Source: Gemmatimonadota bacterium
GTDB lineage: Bacteria > Gemmatimonadota > Gemmatimonadetes > Gemmatimonadales > Gemmatimonadaceae
Length of the DNA stretch: 64,000 nt
Direction: 5' to 3'
NCBI GenBank assembly: GCA_014192065.1
Contig: BJHH01000001.1
Location: forward strand, 558,001-622,000
The notes below the pieces were generated by a model that was not told where the DNA came from, ran no database searches, and was given only the letters and a program-made list of their open reading frames with translations. Position numbers and translations under genes: made by a program. Positions 35,512-44,009 of the stretch are shown piece by piece (position 1 is the first letter of the stretch; each line of letters starts with the position of its first letter).

Positions 35512-36708
35512 ATGGCCACGAACCGTCGCACGTTCATCAAGTCCGTTACCGCCGTTGGCAGCGCCATCGGCTTGGCCGGAGTGCCGAGGCTCGCGCTCGG
35601 CCAAGAGGCCGAGTCGGAGCCGGTGTGGACGCCCAAGCCAGTCGGCAAGGCGCGCGTGCCGCTCAACATTCTGATTCTGGGTGGCACCGGATTTACCGGT
35701 CCTGAGCAGGTCGAGTACGCCATCGCGCGTGGCCACCGTGTCACGCTGTTCAATAGAAACAAGACGCGCCCCGGCGCGTTCAAAGGCAAGGTCGCCGAGG
35801 AACTGGTGGGCGATCTCAACAACGACACGAGCGCGCTTCAGGGGAAGAAGTTCGACGTTGTCATCGACAACCCGACCACGGCGCCCGCGTGGGTGCGGAA
35901 CGCGGCGAAGCATCTCGCCGGAAACGTCAAGCATTACATCTTCGTCTCGACAACCTCCACGTACAGCGACCAGAGTATTATCGGCCTGAATGAGAACAGC
36001 CCGACGGTGGTCCTGCGCGAAGGGATCGATCCGTATTCCGTGGACCCGCAGGTGATTGGCGGGAACTACGGCGGTCTCAAGGTGCTCGCCGAAAAGGAAG
36101 TACAGACACAGTATCCGGGAATTTGGACGGTGATTCGGCCATGCCTGATCGTCGGCCCACTCGACCGGACCGACCGCTTCACCTGGTGGCCGGCACGCAT
36201 CGACAAGGGCGGCGAGGTGCTCGCGCCAGACAAGCCGGACGATCCCTGCCAGTTCATTGATTCGCGCGACCTCGCCGAGTGGACCGTGCGCGTGGCAGAG
36301 GCACAGGAGTTCGGCCTGTACAATGCGATTGGCCCGACACACCCGATGACGGTTTCCGAAATGCTCTACGGCGTGAAGGCCGGGACCACCGCCGGCGCGC
36401 GGTTCACCTGGGTGCCCTGGGATTTCCTGCAGGAGCAGAAGGTGCGTCCCTGGCGCGACATGACCGTCTGGCAGCCGCCGTATGGACGCACAGCGGGCTA
36501 TCAACGGCGTGATTCCCGGAAGTCGATCGCGAAGGGGCTCACCTTCAGGCCGCTCGCGGTCACGGCGAAAGACACGCTCGACTGGCACAAGACTCGGCCA
36601 GAGCAGGAGAAACTCGCCACGCTGAATGGGGAGATCAACGGCATCGGCCTCAAGCGTGAAGCCGAAGTGCTCGCGGCGTGGCATGCGAAAGTGAAGGCTG
36701 GGCAATGA
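35512..36708 (+). CDS. Tat-exported NAD-dependent epimerase/dehydratase family protein
   Basis: The 398-residue protein carries a full Tat signal (NRRTFIKSVT, hydrophobic stretch, cut near LALGQ). A Rossmann-fold extended SDR domain follows, with GGTGFTG (57-63) and a YxxxK-type catalytic pair in YGGLK (about 186-190). Export of an NAD(P)-binding enzyme by Tat fits cofactor loading in the cytoplasm. The sugar or other substrate is unknown. A GGGGGAC ribosome site precedes the ATG. The stop overlaps the next gene's ATG (ATGA), and the two products are close paralogues. Confidence 0.85.
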   Translation: MATNRRTFIKSVTAVGSAIGLAGVPRLALGQEAESEPVWTPKPVGKARVPLNILILGGTGFTGPEQVEYAIARGHRVTLFNRNKTRPGAFKGKVAEELVGDLNNDTSALQGKKFDVVIDNPTTAPAWVRNAAKHLAGNVKHYIFVSTTSTYSDQSIIGLNENSPTVVLREGIDPYSVDPQVIGGNYGGLKVLAEKEVQTQYPGIWTVIRPCLIVGPLDRTDRFTWWPARIDKGGEVLAPDKPDDPCQFIDSRDLAEWTVRVAEAQEFGLYNAIGPTHPMTVSEMLYGVKAGTTAGARFTWVPWDFLQEQKVRPWRDMTVWQPPYGRTAGYQRRDSRKSIAKGLTFRPLAVTAKDTLDWHKTRPEQEKLATLNGEINGIGLKREAEVLAAWHAKVKAGQ

Positions 36709-37832
36709 GCATCACACGGCGGGACTTACTCACGGGCGCGGCAAACGGAACCCGCCGGCGCGCGGGTTCGCTCGCCCACGAGCGCGTCGGCGCCCCACTC
36801 AACATCCTGATCCTTGGCGGGACGGGGTTCACCGGGCCGGAGCAGGTGGAGTACGCCACCGCGCGCGGCCACCGAGTGACGCTATTTAACCGCAATCGCA
36901 CGCGACCCGACCTGTTCAAGGGGCGGGTCGACCAGCTGATCGGTGACCTCAACGGCGATGTCGAATCGCTGAAGGGGCATTCGTTCGACGTGGTGATTGA
37001 CAACCCGACGACGGCGCCCGCGTGGGTCCGGAACGCCGCCAAGCACCTCGCCGGGCACACCAAGCACTACCTGTTTATCTCGACGCTCTCGGTCTACCCC
37101 AACAACACGGTGACCAACCGCGACGAGTCGGATGGGCTGACGCCGCTGCCCGAAGGGCTCGATCCGTATACGGTGCCGGCGGATCAGGCCCGCCGCTACT
37201 ACGGCGCGCTCAAGACCGAGTCGGAGAGGGAAGTCGCTCGGCAGTATCCGGGCATCAATACGATTGTTCGCCCGGGGCTGATTGTCGGTCCGCTCGACAA
37301 GTCGGACCGCTTCACCTACTGGCCGGTGCGGATCGACCGTGGCGGCGAGGTGCTCGCGCCGGGTAACCCGGACGATCCGAATCAGATCATCGACTCTCGC
37401 GATCTCGCGGAATGGATGATCCGCCTCGCCGAGCAGCGCGTGCTCGGCACCTTCAACGCCGTCGGTCCGGTGATCTCGATGTGGGAGCTGCTCGCCGGCA
37501 TTAAGTCAGTCACAACGGCTGGCGCCCAGTTCACCTGGGTGCCGGCCGACTTCCTGCGGGCCAACGGTGTGACGCCGTGGCGCCACATGCCGACCTGGAT
37601 GCCTCCTGTGCCGAATGCGGGCTTCTCTACGCGGAACAACGCGCGTGCCGTGGCGGCTGGTCTCACCTTTCGTCCGCTCAGCATGACAGCCAAGGACACG
37701 CTCGACTGGCACAAGACGCGGCCCGCTGAGGAGCAGAAGTCTTTGGCTGACGGGGCGATCGCGGGGATTCCGGCGACGAAGGAAGCCGAAGTGATTGCCG
37801 CGTGGAAGGCGAAGCCGCAGAGCGCGCCCTGA
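36705..37832 (+). CDS. Epimerase/dehydratase paralogue with a degenerate Tat signal
   Basis: The 375-residue protein matches the preceding one along its whole Rossmann domain: NILILGGTGFTGPEQVEYA, VVIDNPTTAPAWVRNAAKHL, and YGALK as the YxxxK pair. The N-terminus keeps TRRDLLTGAA, but the hydrophobic segment is replaced by GTRRRAGSLAHERVG, so Tat export seems lost. The other two frames of this stretch do not restore a hydrophobic segment. It is a tandem duplicate, translationally coupled to the first copy. Its end overlaps the start of the transporter gene by 31 bases. Confidence 0.85.
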   Translation: MSITRRDLLTGAANGTRRRAGSLAHERVGAPLNILILGGTGFTGPEQVEYATARGHRVTLFNRNRTRPDLFKGRVDQLIGDLNGDVESLKGHSFDVVIDNPTTAPAWVRNAAKHLAGHTKHYLFISTLSVYPNNTVTNRDESDGLTPLPEGLDPYTVPADQARRYYGALKTESEREVARQYPGINTIVRPGLIVGPLDKSDRFTYWPVRIDRGGEVLAPGNPDDPNQIIDSRDLAEWMIRLAEQRVLGTFNAVGPVISMWELLAGIKSVTTAGAQFTWVPADFLRANGVTPWRHMPTWMPPVPNAGFSTRNNARAVAAGLTFRPLSMTAKDTLDWHKTRPAEEQKSLADGAIAGIPATKEAEVIAAWKAKPQSAP

Positions 37833-39241
37833 GTCATCCTGAGCGAGTTCACGCGCCGCCGCCGGTGACCGGCGGGGCGTTGCACCGCCTGCTGAAACGC
37901 GCGGTGGAAGTGCACCCGCATGAGGTCAGGTCGCTCGTGGCGTCGTTCCTTTTCTTCTTTTGTGCGCTGGCGAGCTGGTTCGTGTTGCGCCCCATGCGCG
38001 ATGCGGTTGCGGCGGCGAGTGGCGCCACGCAGCTCTCCTGGCTGTTCGTGGGCACGCTGGCGATGACGCTGATCGCGAACCCGCTCTTCTCGGCGCTTGT
38101 CGTCAGATTTCCGCCGCGAAAGTTCATTCCGTACGCGTACCACATCATCGTGGCGTCGCTGCTCGTGTTCTATGTGCTGCTCCGCTGGGTGGCCGGCGGA
38201 GAGGGTACGGCCACCGACCTGTGGGTCGGGCGTGCGTTCTTTGTGTGGACGAGCATGTTCACGCTCTTCATTACTTCGCTGTTCTGGTGTTTCATGGCCG
38301 ACGTGTTCCGGAGCGAGCAGGCCAAGCGGTTATTCGGCTTTATCGGCGTGGGCGGTACGCTCGGGTCGGTGGCGGGGAGTGCGGCGACGGCATCGCTCGC
38401 CCACTACATCGGTGACGTGAACCTGTTGTTGGTGAGCTGCATCCTGTTGGAGTTGGCGGTGATCGCGGTGGTGCGTTTCCCGCTGCGGGAGCCCGGACTC
38501 GCGTCGCGCGACGACGGATTGGCCACCGCGGCGTCGCCCGGGCCCGAGGCCACACTCCTCGACAAGGACGACGCGGTCCCGATCGGTGGGAGCATGTGGG
38601 CAGGGTTCACTCGCACCGTGCGATCACGCTACTTGGTGGGCATCGCGCTCTTTCTCGTCCTGTTTACCGTCGGGTCCACCTTTCTCTACTTCGAGCAGTC
38701 AGCCATCATCGGTGCGACGTACGCCGATCGCACATCGATCACCGTCATCCTGGCACGCATCGAGCTGGCCGTGCAGTTGCTCACCGTGTTTACGCAGCTC
38801 TTCCTCACCGGGCGAATCATCCGGTGGTTCGGGCTGGTGACCGCGCTCGCATTCCTGCCGGTCGTCTCGATGATTGGTTTCGGCGCGCTCGCCAACGTGC
38901 CGACGTTCGGCGCGCTGGCCGCCTTCGTTATCCTGCGGCGGGCCGGCAACTTCGCGCTCACCAATCCATCGATGGAAGTGCTGTTCACCGTGGTGCCGCG
39001 CGAGGACAAGTACAAGGCGAAGAGTTTCATCGAGACCTTTGTGTATCGCGCCGGCGATCAGGTAGGCGCGTGGACCTTCGCGGGCCTCACGGCGATTGGC
39101 TTGAGTCTTGCGGGACTCGCGTGGGTCGCCGTGCCGGTGTCGGCGCTCTGGCTCGGACTTGCCATCTGGCTCGCGCGGCGTCACGCGGTGATGGCGGCGG
39201 CGACGGGGTCGTCCGGGCGCAGGACGGCCGCGTTGATATGA
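37802..39241 (+). CDS. ATP/ADP translocase-like (Npt1/Npt2-related) MFS transporter
   Basis: The 479-residue product has about twelve hydrophobic segments (for example LVASFLFFFCALASWFVLRPM, quoted in part, and IALFLVLFTVGSTFLYF) and the loop FMADVFRSEQAKRLFGFIGVGGTLGS. It resembles nucleotide-transporter-like MFS proteins, known from intracellular parasites and also present, with unknown substrates, in free-living bacteria. It is an inner-membrane protein. The GTG at 37802 lies inside the preceding gene; a GTG at 37865 would avoid the overlap and start closer to the family, so the start is uncertain. Co-transcription with the epimerases is likely. Confidence 0.75.
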   Translation: MEGEAAERALSHPERVHAPPPVTGGALHRLLKRAVEVHPHEVRSLVASFLFFFCALASWFVLRPMRDAVAAASGATQLSWLFVGTLAMTLIANPLFSALVVRFPPRKFIPYAYHIIVASLLVFYVLLRWVAGGEGTATDLWVGRAFFVWTSMFTLFITSLFWCFMADVFRSEQAKRLFGFIGVGGTLGSVAGSAATASLAHYIGDVNLLLVSCILLELAVIAVVRFPLREPGLASRDDGLATAASPGPEATLLDKDDAVPIGGSMWAGFTRTVRSRYLVGIALFLVLFTVGSTFLYFEQSAIIGATYADRTSITVILARIELAVQLLTVFTQLFLTGRIIRWFGLVTALAFLPVVSMIGFGALANVPTFGALAAFVILRRAGNFALTNPSMEVLFTVVPREDKYKAKSFIETFVYRAGDQVGAWTFAGLTAIGLSLAGLAWVAVPVSALWLGLAIWLARRHAVMAAATGSSGRRTAALI

Positions 39242-39242
39242 C

Positions 39243-39280
39243 GCCTGCGCAACGGGGTGTTCGGCCCCCGTCGCGCAGGC
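39243..39280 (+). terminator. Hairpin terminator after the transporter gene
   Basis: GCCTGCGC pairs with GCGCAGGC and, after one mismatch, CGGGG pairs with CCCCG, giving about 14 paired bases over an 8-base loop. It starts two bases after the transporter stop. There is no T tract. Confidence 0.6.
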
Positions 39281-39295
39281 CATGTTTCGCCTCCG

Positions 39296-40279
39296 ATGGA
39301 CAACCTCTGTCATTCCCTCGCTGGCGCGGCGATCGCGCAGTCCGGCTTTGCCCGGCGGCTTCCACGCGCCACGCTGCTCGGCGTGATTGCCGCGAACATT
39401 CCGGACATTGACGCCTTGGTTTATCTGGGCAGCGACTCCGCATTCGCGGTGTCGTTCCGTCGCGGATGGACGCATGGGCTGCCGGCGCTCGTCGTCTGGG
39501 CGGTGCTGCTCGCGGCCTGCTTCGCGCGGTGGAGTCGCGCCGCGCCGCAGACTGACCGGCCAGCGGGGCCAGCGGGCCGATTCACCGCGCGCGACTTCCT
39601 GCTGCTTGCGGCGATCTGCGTGGTCAGCCATCCGCTGCTCGACCTCATGAACACGTACGGCATCCGGCTCCTGATGCCGTTCAGCGATCGCTGGTTCTAC
39701 GGTGATACGCTGTTCATCGTGGATCCACCTCTGCTCGCGCTCCTCGGCGTTGGCGCGCTTGTCTCGAGCCAGGCCCTGCGCAGGTCGAAGCCATGGGCCG
39801 AGCGACCGGCGCGCACAGCGCTCGCGCTGGCGCTCGTGTACGTCGCGACGATGCAGGCGATGAGCGCGGCCACGGAACGACTCGTCGTTCGCGAGCTGAG
39901 CGTGACAAATCCGTCGTCGCATACGGTGATGATCGTGCCGAGGCCGTTGTCCATCTTGAGTCGCGAAGTCCTCGTCAGCCGCGACGGCCGATACGAACGG
40001 TCGACTGCCGATTGGGACGGTCTGACACCGTCGGTTTCGACGGCGGTCCTCTGGAGCGAGCCGATCGGCGCTGATTCCGCGACCGTCGCCTCCGTGCGCT
40101 CAACAACCAGCGGTGAGCGGTTTCTTCGTTGGGCGCGATTCCCGTATTTCATTGAGGGCACGGGGGCGAATGTGGGGACGGTGTTTGTTGGCGACCGGCG
40201 GTATACATCCGGCGACGAGGAGTCGTGGGCGGGTGTGCGCGTGCGCCCGAATGCGCAAGAGGTGTTGGCGCCACGCTAA
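39296..40279 (+). CDS. YdjM-like membrane-bound metal-dependent hydrolase family protein
   Basis: The 327-residue protein begins MDNLCHSLAGAAIAQSGF and has NIPDIDAL and SHPLLDLMNTYGIRLLMPFSDRWFYGD (quoted in parts). These are the conserved His/Asp blocks of the DUF457/YdjM family of predicted inner-membrane metal hydrolases. Hydrophobic stretches lie near 62-75, 100-115, 150-165 and 180-200. The C-terminal third is soluble and beta-rich. The activity has not been established for the family as far as I know. The ATG follows the hairpin by 15 bases. Confidence 0.75.
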   Translation: MDNLCHSLAGAAIAQSGFARRLPRATLLGVIAANIPDIDALVYLGSDSAFAVSFRRGWTHGLPALVVWAVLLAACFARWSRAAPQTDRPAGPAGRFTARDFLLLAAICVVSHPLLDLMNTYGIRLLMPFSDRWFYGDTLFIVDPPLLALLGVGALVSSQALRRSKPWAERPARTALALALVYVATMQAMSAATERLVVRELSVTNPSSHTVMIVPRPLSILSREVLVSRDGRYERSTADWDGLTPSVSTAVLWSEPIGADSATVASVRSTTSGERFLRWARFPYFIEGTGANVGTVFVGDRRYTSGDEESWAGVRVRPNAQEVLAPR

Positions 40280-40326
40280 CGGCAGGCACCGGACGCGCGT
40301 CATGTGCCGAGCGGTCCATCCGGCGT

Positions 40327-40332
40327 TAGTTT
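40327..40332 (+). promoter_or_regulatory. Putative -10 box (TAGTTT) for a leaderless dnaX transcript
   Basis: TAGTTT is followed by six bases and the ATG at 40339. If this is the -10, transcription starts on the ATG, and the in-frame GTG at 40333 cannot be the start codon. No clear -35 was found. Confidence 0.4.
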
Positions 40333-40338
40333 GTGACC

Positions 40339-42129
40339 ATGTCGCTCGCGCTCGCCCGCAAATACCGTCCCCGCCGTTTTGCGGATGTCGCGGTACAAAC
40401 CCACGTGGCGACGACGCTCCGCAGCGCGATCGAACACGACCGTGTGGCCAACGCCTACCTGTTCTGCGGTCCGCGCGGGACCGGCAAGACCACGCTAGCG
40501 CGTGTGCTGGCGATGGCGCTCAACTGCGAGAAGCGTCGCCCCGACCGTGAACCCTGCGGCAACTGCCAGAGCTGCGACCGCATCTGGGCCGGTTCGGCGT
40601 CGCTCGACGTCGTCGAAATCGACGCGGCGAGCAACCGCAGTGTGGACGACGCGCGCGATCTCCGCGAGCGCGCGATGTACGCCCCGTCCGGCGACGACCG
40701 CTACAAGGTGTACATCATCGACGAAGCGCACATGCTCACCAAGGAGGCATGGAACACGCTGCTGAAAATTATCGAAGAGCCGCCGCCGCGGGTCGTATTC
40801 GTCTTTGCTACGACGGAACCGCAGAAGATCGCAAACGCTGCAGCGCCGATTCTGTCACGCGTGCAGCGATTCGATCTCCGCCGGATGAGTCCGCACGACG
40901 TCCGCGAACGCCTCGTGGCCGTGCTGGCCGCCGAAAACGTGACGGCAGAGTCTGACGCACTTGGCATGCTTGCGCGCGCCGCCGATGGCTCGATGCGCGA
41001 CGCGCTCTCACTCACCGACCAGGTCCTCTCGCTCGGCACGGGCGCGGTGACCGCGCAACTTGTGCGCGACACGCTTGGACTCGTTCATGACGACGAGATC
41101 CTGGCGTTGCTCGCCATCATCGCTGAGCGGCGCGCTGGCGATGTCTTTACGGAAGTGGCCCGCCTCGCAGACCATGGTGCCGAGTTCGGGCTGCTGCTCG
41201 CGGGAGTGACCGATGCGTTGCGCGGCGAGCTCGCGATCGCGCTGGGGGCGAAACCGGCTGACCTGTCGGAACTGATGCTGGCTGCCCTCGAAGCGTCGAA
41301 AGGCCGGTTCACGCCGCCGGACCTGCTCCGCATGCTGCACATCTCGGTGGAGCTCGAGCCCCACTTCAGGCGCAGTTCGCAGCAGCAACTGCTGTTTGAG
41401 ACGCTGCTCGTCCGTTTTGCGCTGCTGGACCGCACGGTGGACCTCGAAGAGGTCCTCAAGGGCCTCCCGGGCGGCAGTGGCAGCGCGGAGCGCCCGTCGG
41501 AGCGCCATTCGGAGCGCCCGTCGGAGCGCCCAGCGGCGCGCGTATCGGAACGGCCCCTCGACCGACCGGCTGACCGCTCCGCTGCGCCGCGCATGCGTGA
41601 CGTGGAGCCGAGAATGTTGGCGGAGCCGACACGGCCGGTTGCGATGGCTGCCGCGCCGACCACGCGACGTGACGCGGCCGCTGCGCGCCCTGTGCCGCCT
41701 GCCCCAACCGTGGTGCTCGCCGACGCGCCAGCGCCAATCCCGCCAATGCAACCGATTGAACTGAACCGGTTGGCCGGCCGTTGGGACGATGTCGTTGAAG
41801 CCGTACGGGCGTCTGGCCGCGGGCTCGTGGCGTCGTCGCTTGCCGAGGCGATCCCCGCAAACGTCTCGAATGGTGTCGTGACCATTCAGGTGGCGAGTGA
41901 GGCGCTCGGCGCCGCGATCGAGCGCGCCAGCGATACCGTGCTCGGCGCGCTGCGCGTGAGTTTTTCCGGTGTGCAACAGATCGTGATTGTTCGCGCGGAA
42001 GGTACCCAGGCTACCCAAAAACGCATGACCGAAGGCGATGTGATCGCGCACCGGGTGGCGACGCTTCGGAAGGGCGCCCCGCTGCTCGATGCCGCCTTTG
42101 ACACGCTCGATCTGCGTTTGATCGAGTAG
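40339..42129 (+). CDS. dnaX: DNA polymerase III subunit gamma/tau
   Basis: The clamp-loader ATPase of the replisome. The 596-residue protein has the N-terminal LARKYRPRRFADV, Walker A GPRGTGKTT (44-52), a four-cysteine zinc module (CEKRRPDREPCGNCQSC), the Walker B IIDEAHML (about 126-133) and the SRC-like ILSRVQRFDL region. Residues about 380-480 form a linker with SER(P/H) repeats and Ala/Pro-rich sequence. A tau-like C-terminal domain follows. The ATG at 40339 is preferred to the GTG two codons upstream. It precedes the ebfC-type gene and recR, the usual conserved trio. Confidence 0.96.
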   Translation: MSLALARKYRPRRFADVAVQTHVATTLRSAIEHDRVANAYLFCGPRGTGKTTLARVLAMALNCEKRRPDREPCGNCQSCDRIWAGSASLDVVEIDAASNRSVDDARDLRERAMYAPSGDDRYKVYIIDEAHMLTKEAWNTLLKIIEEPPPRVVFVFATTEPQKIANAAAPILSRVQRFDLRRMSPHDVRERLVAVLAAENVTAESDALGMLARAADGSMRDALSLTDQVLSLGTGAVTAQLVRDTLGLVHDDEILALLAIIAERRAGDVFTEVARLADHGAEFGLLLAGVTDALRGELAIALGAKPADLSELMLAALEASKGRFTPPDLLRMLHISVELEPHFRRSSQQQLLFETLLVRFALLDRTVDLEEVLKGLPGGSGSAERPSERHSERPSERPAARVSERPLDRPADRSAAPRMRDVEPRMLAEPTRPVAMAAAPTTRRDAAAARPVPPAPTVVLADAPAPIPPMQPIELNRLAGRWDDVVEAVRASGRGLVASSLAEAIPANVSNGVVTIQVASEALGAAIERASDTVLGALRVSFSGVQQIVIVRAEGTQATQKRMTEGDVIAHRVATLRKGAPLLDAAFDTLDLRLIE

Positions 42130-42221
42130 GGGCCGCAGCCCAACGGCTTCGCCCAACGGCTCGTCGGACTGGCAACTACAGCGGGTTATATGATCGTTTT
42201 CACATTCTCGCGTTTTAACCA

Positions 42222-42545
42222 ATGACAGACATTCTCAAGCTCATGCAGCAGGCGCAGCAGATGCAGTCGCGCGTGCAGGAAATGCAGGACCAGCTCCAGA
42301 AGGTCACCGTGACCGGGTCTTCCGGTGGCGGGATGGTGAGGGTCGAAGCGGACGGAAAGGGTACGGTGCGACGGGTGAAGATTGACCCCAGCGTCGTCAA
42401 CCCGGCTGATGTCGAGATGCTAGAAGACCTCGTCGCGGTCGCCGTGGGTGAAGCACAGCGGAAGGCGACCGAACTGGCGCAGGGAGAAATGCAAAAAATG
42501 ACCGGAGGCCTCAACCTCCCGTTCCCGCTGAAGCTTCCGTTTTAG
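42222..42545 (+). CDS. YbaB/EbfC family nucleoid-associated protein
   Basis: The 107-residue protein is the standard length for this DNA-binding family: an N-terminal helix (ILKLMQQAQQMQSRVQEM), GSSGGGMVRVEADGKG and VKIDPSVVNPADVEMLEDLVAVAV. Members bind DNA as dimers. The gene lies between dnaX and recR, its conserved position. A TATGAT box at 42189-42194 could give it an additional promoter, with a 92-base gap after dnaX. Confidence 0.93.
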   Translation: MTDILKLMQQAQQMQSRVQEMQDQLQKVTVTGSSGGGMVRVEADGKGTVRRVKIDPSVVNPADVEMLEDLVAVAVGEAQRKATELAQGEMQKMTGGLNLPFPLKLPF

Positions 42546-42611
42546 CCTGTCGCCGGCCGGGCCGGCCATCGTGCAACGAGCAGCCAACCATCTCAGGAGC
42601 AGAGCGAGCGG

Positions 42612-43202
42612 ATGTCGGCGATCGAAGACCTAGTCACTGAACTCGCACGGCTGCCGACCATCGGCCGGAAGTCGGCGCTGCGCCTGACGTATCACTTGCT
42701 GAAACAGCCGCCCGAGCAGAGCAAGCGACTGGCGAGCGCGCTCACGGTCGTGGCCGAGCGGGTGCGGAAGTGCGAGCGGTGCAACAACCTCACCGAGGAC
42801 ATGCGCTGCGCCATCTGCATGGATCCGCGCAGAGATCAGGGGATGATCTGCGCGGTCGAAGAAGCGGGCGACATCGCCGCCATCGAGCGCACCGGCGAGT
42901 TTCGGGGGCTGTTCCACGTGCTGGGCGGTCGCCTCTCGCCGCTCGACGGGGTGGGGCCAGCGGATTTGGCGGTTGAATCGCTTGTCGCGCGAGTCAGGGA
43001 GGGCGGGGTGCGTGAGGTGATCCTCGCAACCAACCCGAAGCTCGAAGGCGAGGCCACCGCGCTATATGTTCAGGAGCAGTTGGCCGGCCAAGCGGTCCTC
43101 GTGACGCGTATTGCGCGTGGAATCCCGATTGGCGGCGACCTCGAGTATGCGGACGGCGTGACGATCGCACAGGCGATCTCGGCAAGGAGAGAGATGGCGT
43201 GA
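42612..43202 (+). CDS. recR: Recombination mediator RecR
   Basis: RecR acts with RecF and RecO to load RecA at gaps. The 196-residue protein has the N-terminal helix-hairpin-helix (LPTIGRKSALRLTYHLL), a C4 zinc finger (CERCNNLTEDMRCAIC), a Toprim domain starting ICAVEEAGDIAAIERTGEF (quoted in part) and the end YADGVTIAQAISARREM. The length is exact for the family. It is the third gene of the dnaX-ebfC-recR set. Confidence 0.97.
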   Translation: MSAIEDLVTELARLPTIGRKSALRLTYHLLKQPPEQSKRLASALTVVAERVRKCERCNNLTEDMRCAICMDPRRDQGMICAVEEAGDIAAIERTGEFRGLFHVLGGRLSPLDGVGPADLAVESLVARVREGGVREVILATNPKLEGEATALYVQEQLAGQAVLVTRIARGIPIGGDLEYADGVTIAQAISARREMA

Positions 43203-43295
43203 GGGAGACCCGGTGAGCGGTTGTTCCAGCTGGTCCTTCAGTGAAGGCGCTCACGGCTCGGCGCGAGCCGGCGCCCCACGCCCGATGCGCCAGAC

Positions 43296-44009
43296 GTGAA
43301 CCTCCCCAACTGGTTGACCGTGGGGCGTATCGCCTTTACGCCGCTTCTGGTCTGGTTGCCGATGCAGGAGGATCCCGGGTATCGGCTCGCGGCATTCGTG
43401 CTCTTCCTCGCGGTGGCCGTGTCGGACTATTACGACGGCATGCTCGCGCGGACGATGGGGTTGGTCACCGATCTGGGCGCGATGCTCGACCCGTTCGCAG
43501 ACAAGCTGCTCCTGCTGGGAACGTTCGTGCCGATGTTCTGGATGATGTCGCCGGCGAGTGATCCGCTCCATCTGTGGCTCGAGGGGATCGGCGGGGTTCG
43601 CCAGGTGCTGTCGCACTACCCATTCGTGATCAGTTTCGGCGGCGACGGCCTGCGCGTGCCGCTGCCGTGGTGGGTGGTGCTGATCGTGCTCGGCCGTGAG
43701 CTGGCGATGACGGTGCTGCGCCAGGTGGCGCACCGTCGGGGCACAGTGATCGCCGCGATCTTTGCGGCCAAGCTCAAGACCACCTTTCAGCTCATCTGGG
43801 TTGGCGCGGCCTACTTCTGGTTCTTTGTCGCGACGGCGGCCCGCATCGACGTGCACAACACGGCCGACTGGGGTATCGTCGCTAACTTCGCGGGTATTGT
43901 CGGCGTGGTGTCGATGGTGGTCAGCGTCGCGCTCACGATCTATTCGATGGCGATCTACCTGTACCGATATGGACGGCTGCTTCGCGCGGATGCGGGTCCC
44001 GTGCGGTGA
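43296..44009 (+). CDS. pgsA: CDP-diacylglycerol-glycerol-3-phosphate 3-phosphatidyltransferase
   Basis: Makes phosphatidylglycerol phosphate in the inner membrane, the committed step to phosphatidylglycerol. The 237-residue protein starts NLPNWLTVGRIAFTPLLV and carries the CDP-alcohol phosphotransferase motif in YYDGMLARTMGLVTDLGAMLDPFADK (quoted across, Asp/Gly/Arg residues in D-G-x2-A-R-x8-G-x3-D-x3-D spacing). Several hydrophobic helices follow. The GTG start matches the family start, and the stop overlaps the GTG of cinA (GTGA). Confidence 0.92.
   Translation: MNLPNWLTVGRIAFTPLLVWLPMQEDPGYRLAAFVLFLAVAVSDYYDGMLARTMGLVTDLGAMLDPFADKLLLLGTFVPMFWMMSPASDPLHLWLEGIGGVRQVLSHYPFVISFGGDGLRVPLPWWVVLIVLGRELAMTVLRQVAHRRGTVIAAIFAAKLKTTFQLIWVGAAYFWFFVATAARIDVHNTADWGIVANFAGIVGVVSMVVSVALTIYSMAIYLYRYGRLLRADAGPVR

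Noticed and set aside
36717-36800. Frameshift explaining the lost Tat hydrophobic segment in the second epimerase
   Set aside because: The other two frames of this stretch also give charged, non-hydrophobic sequence, so a simple indel does not restore a signal.
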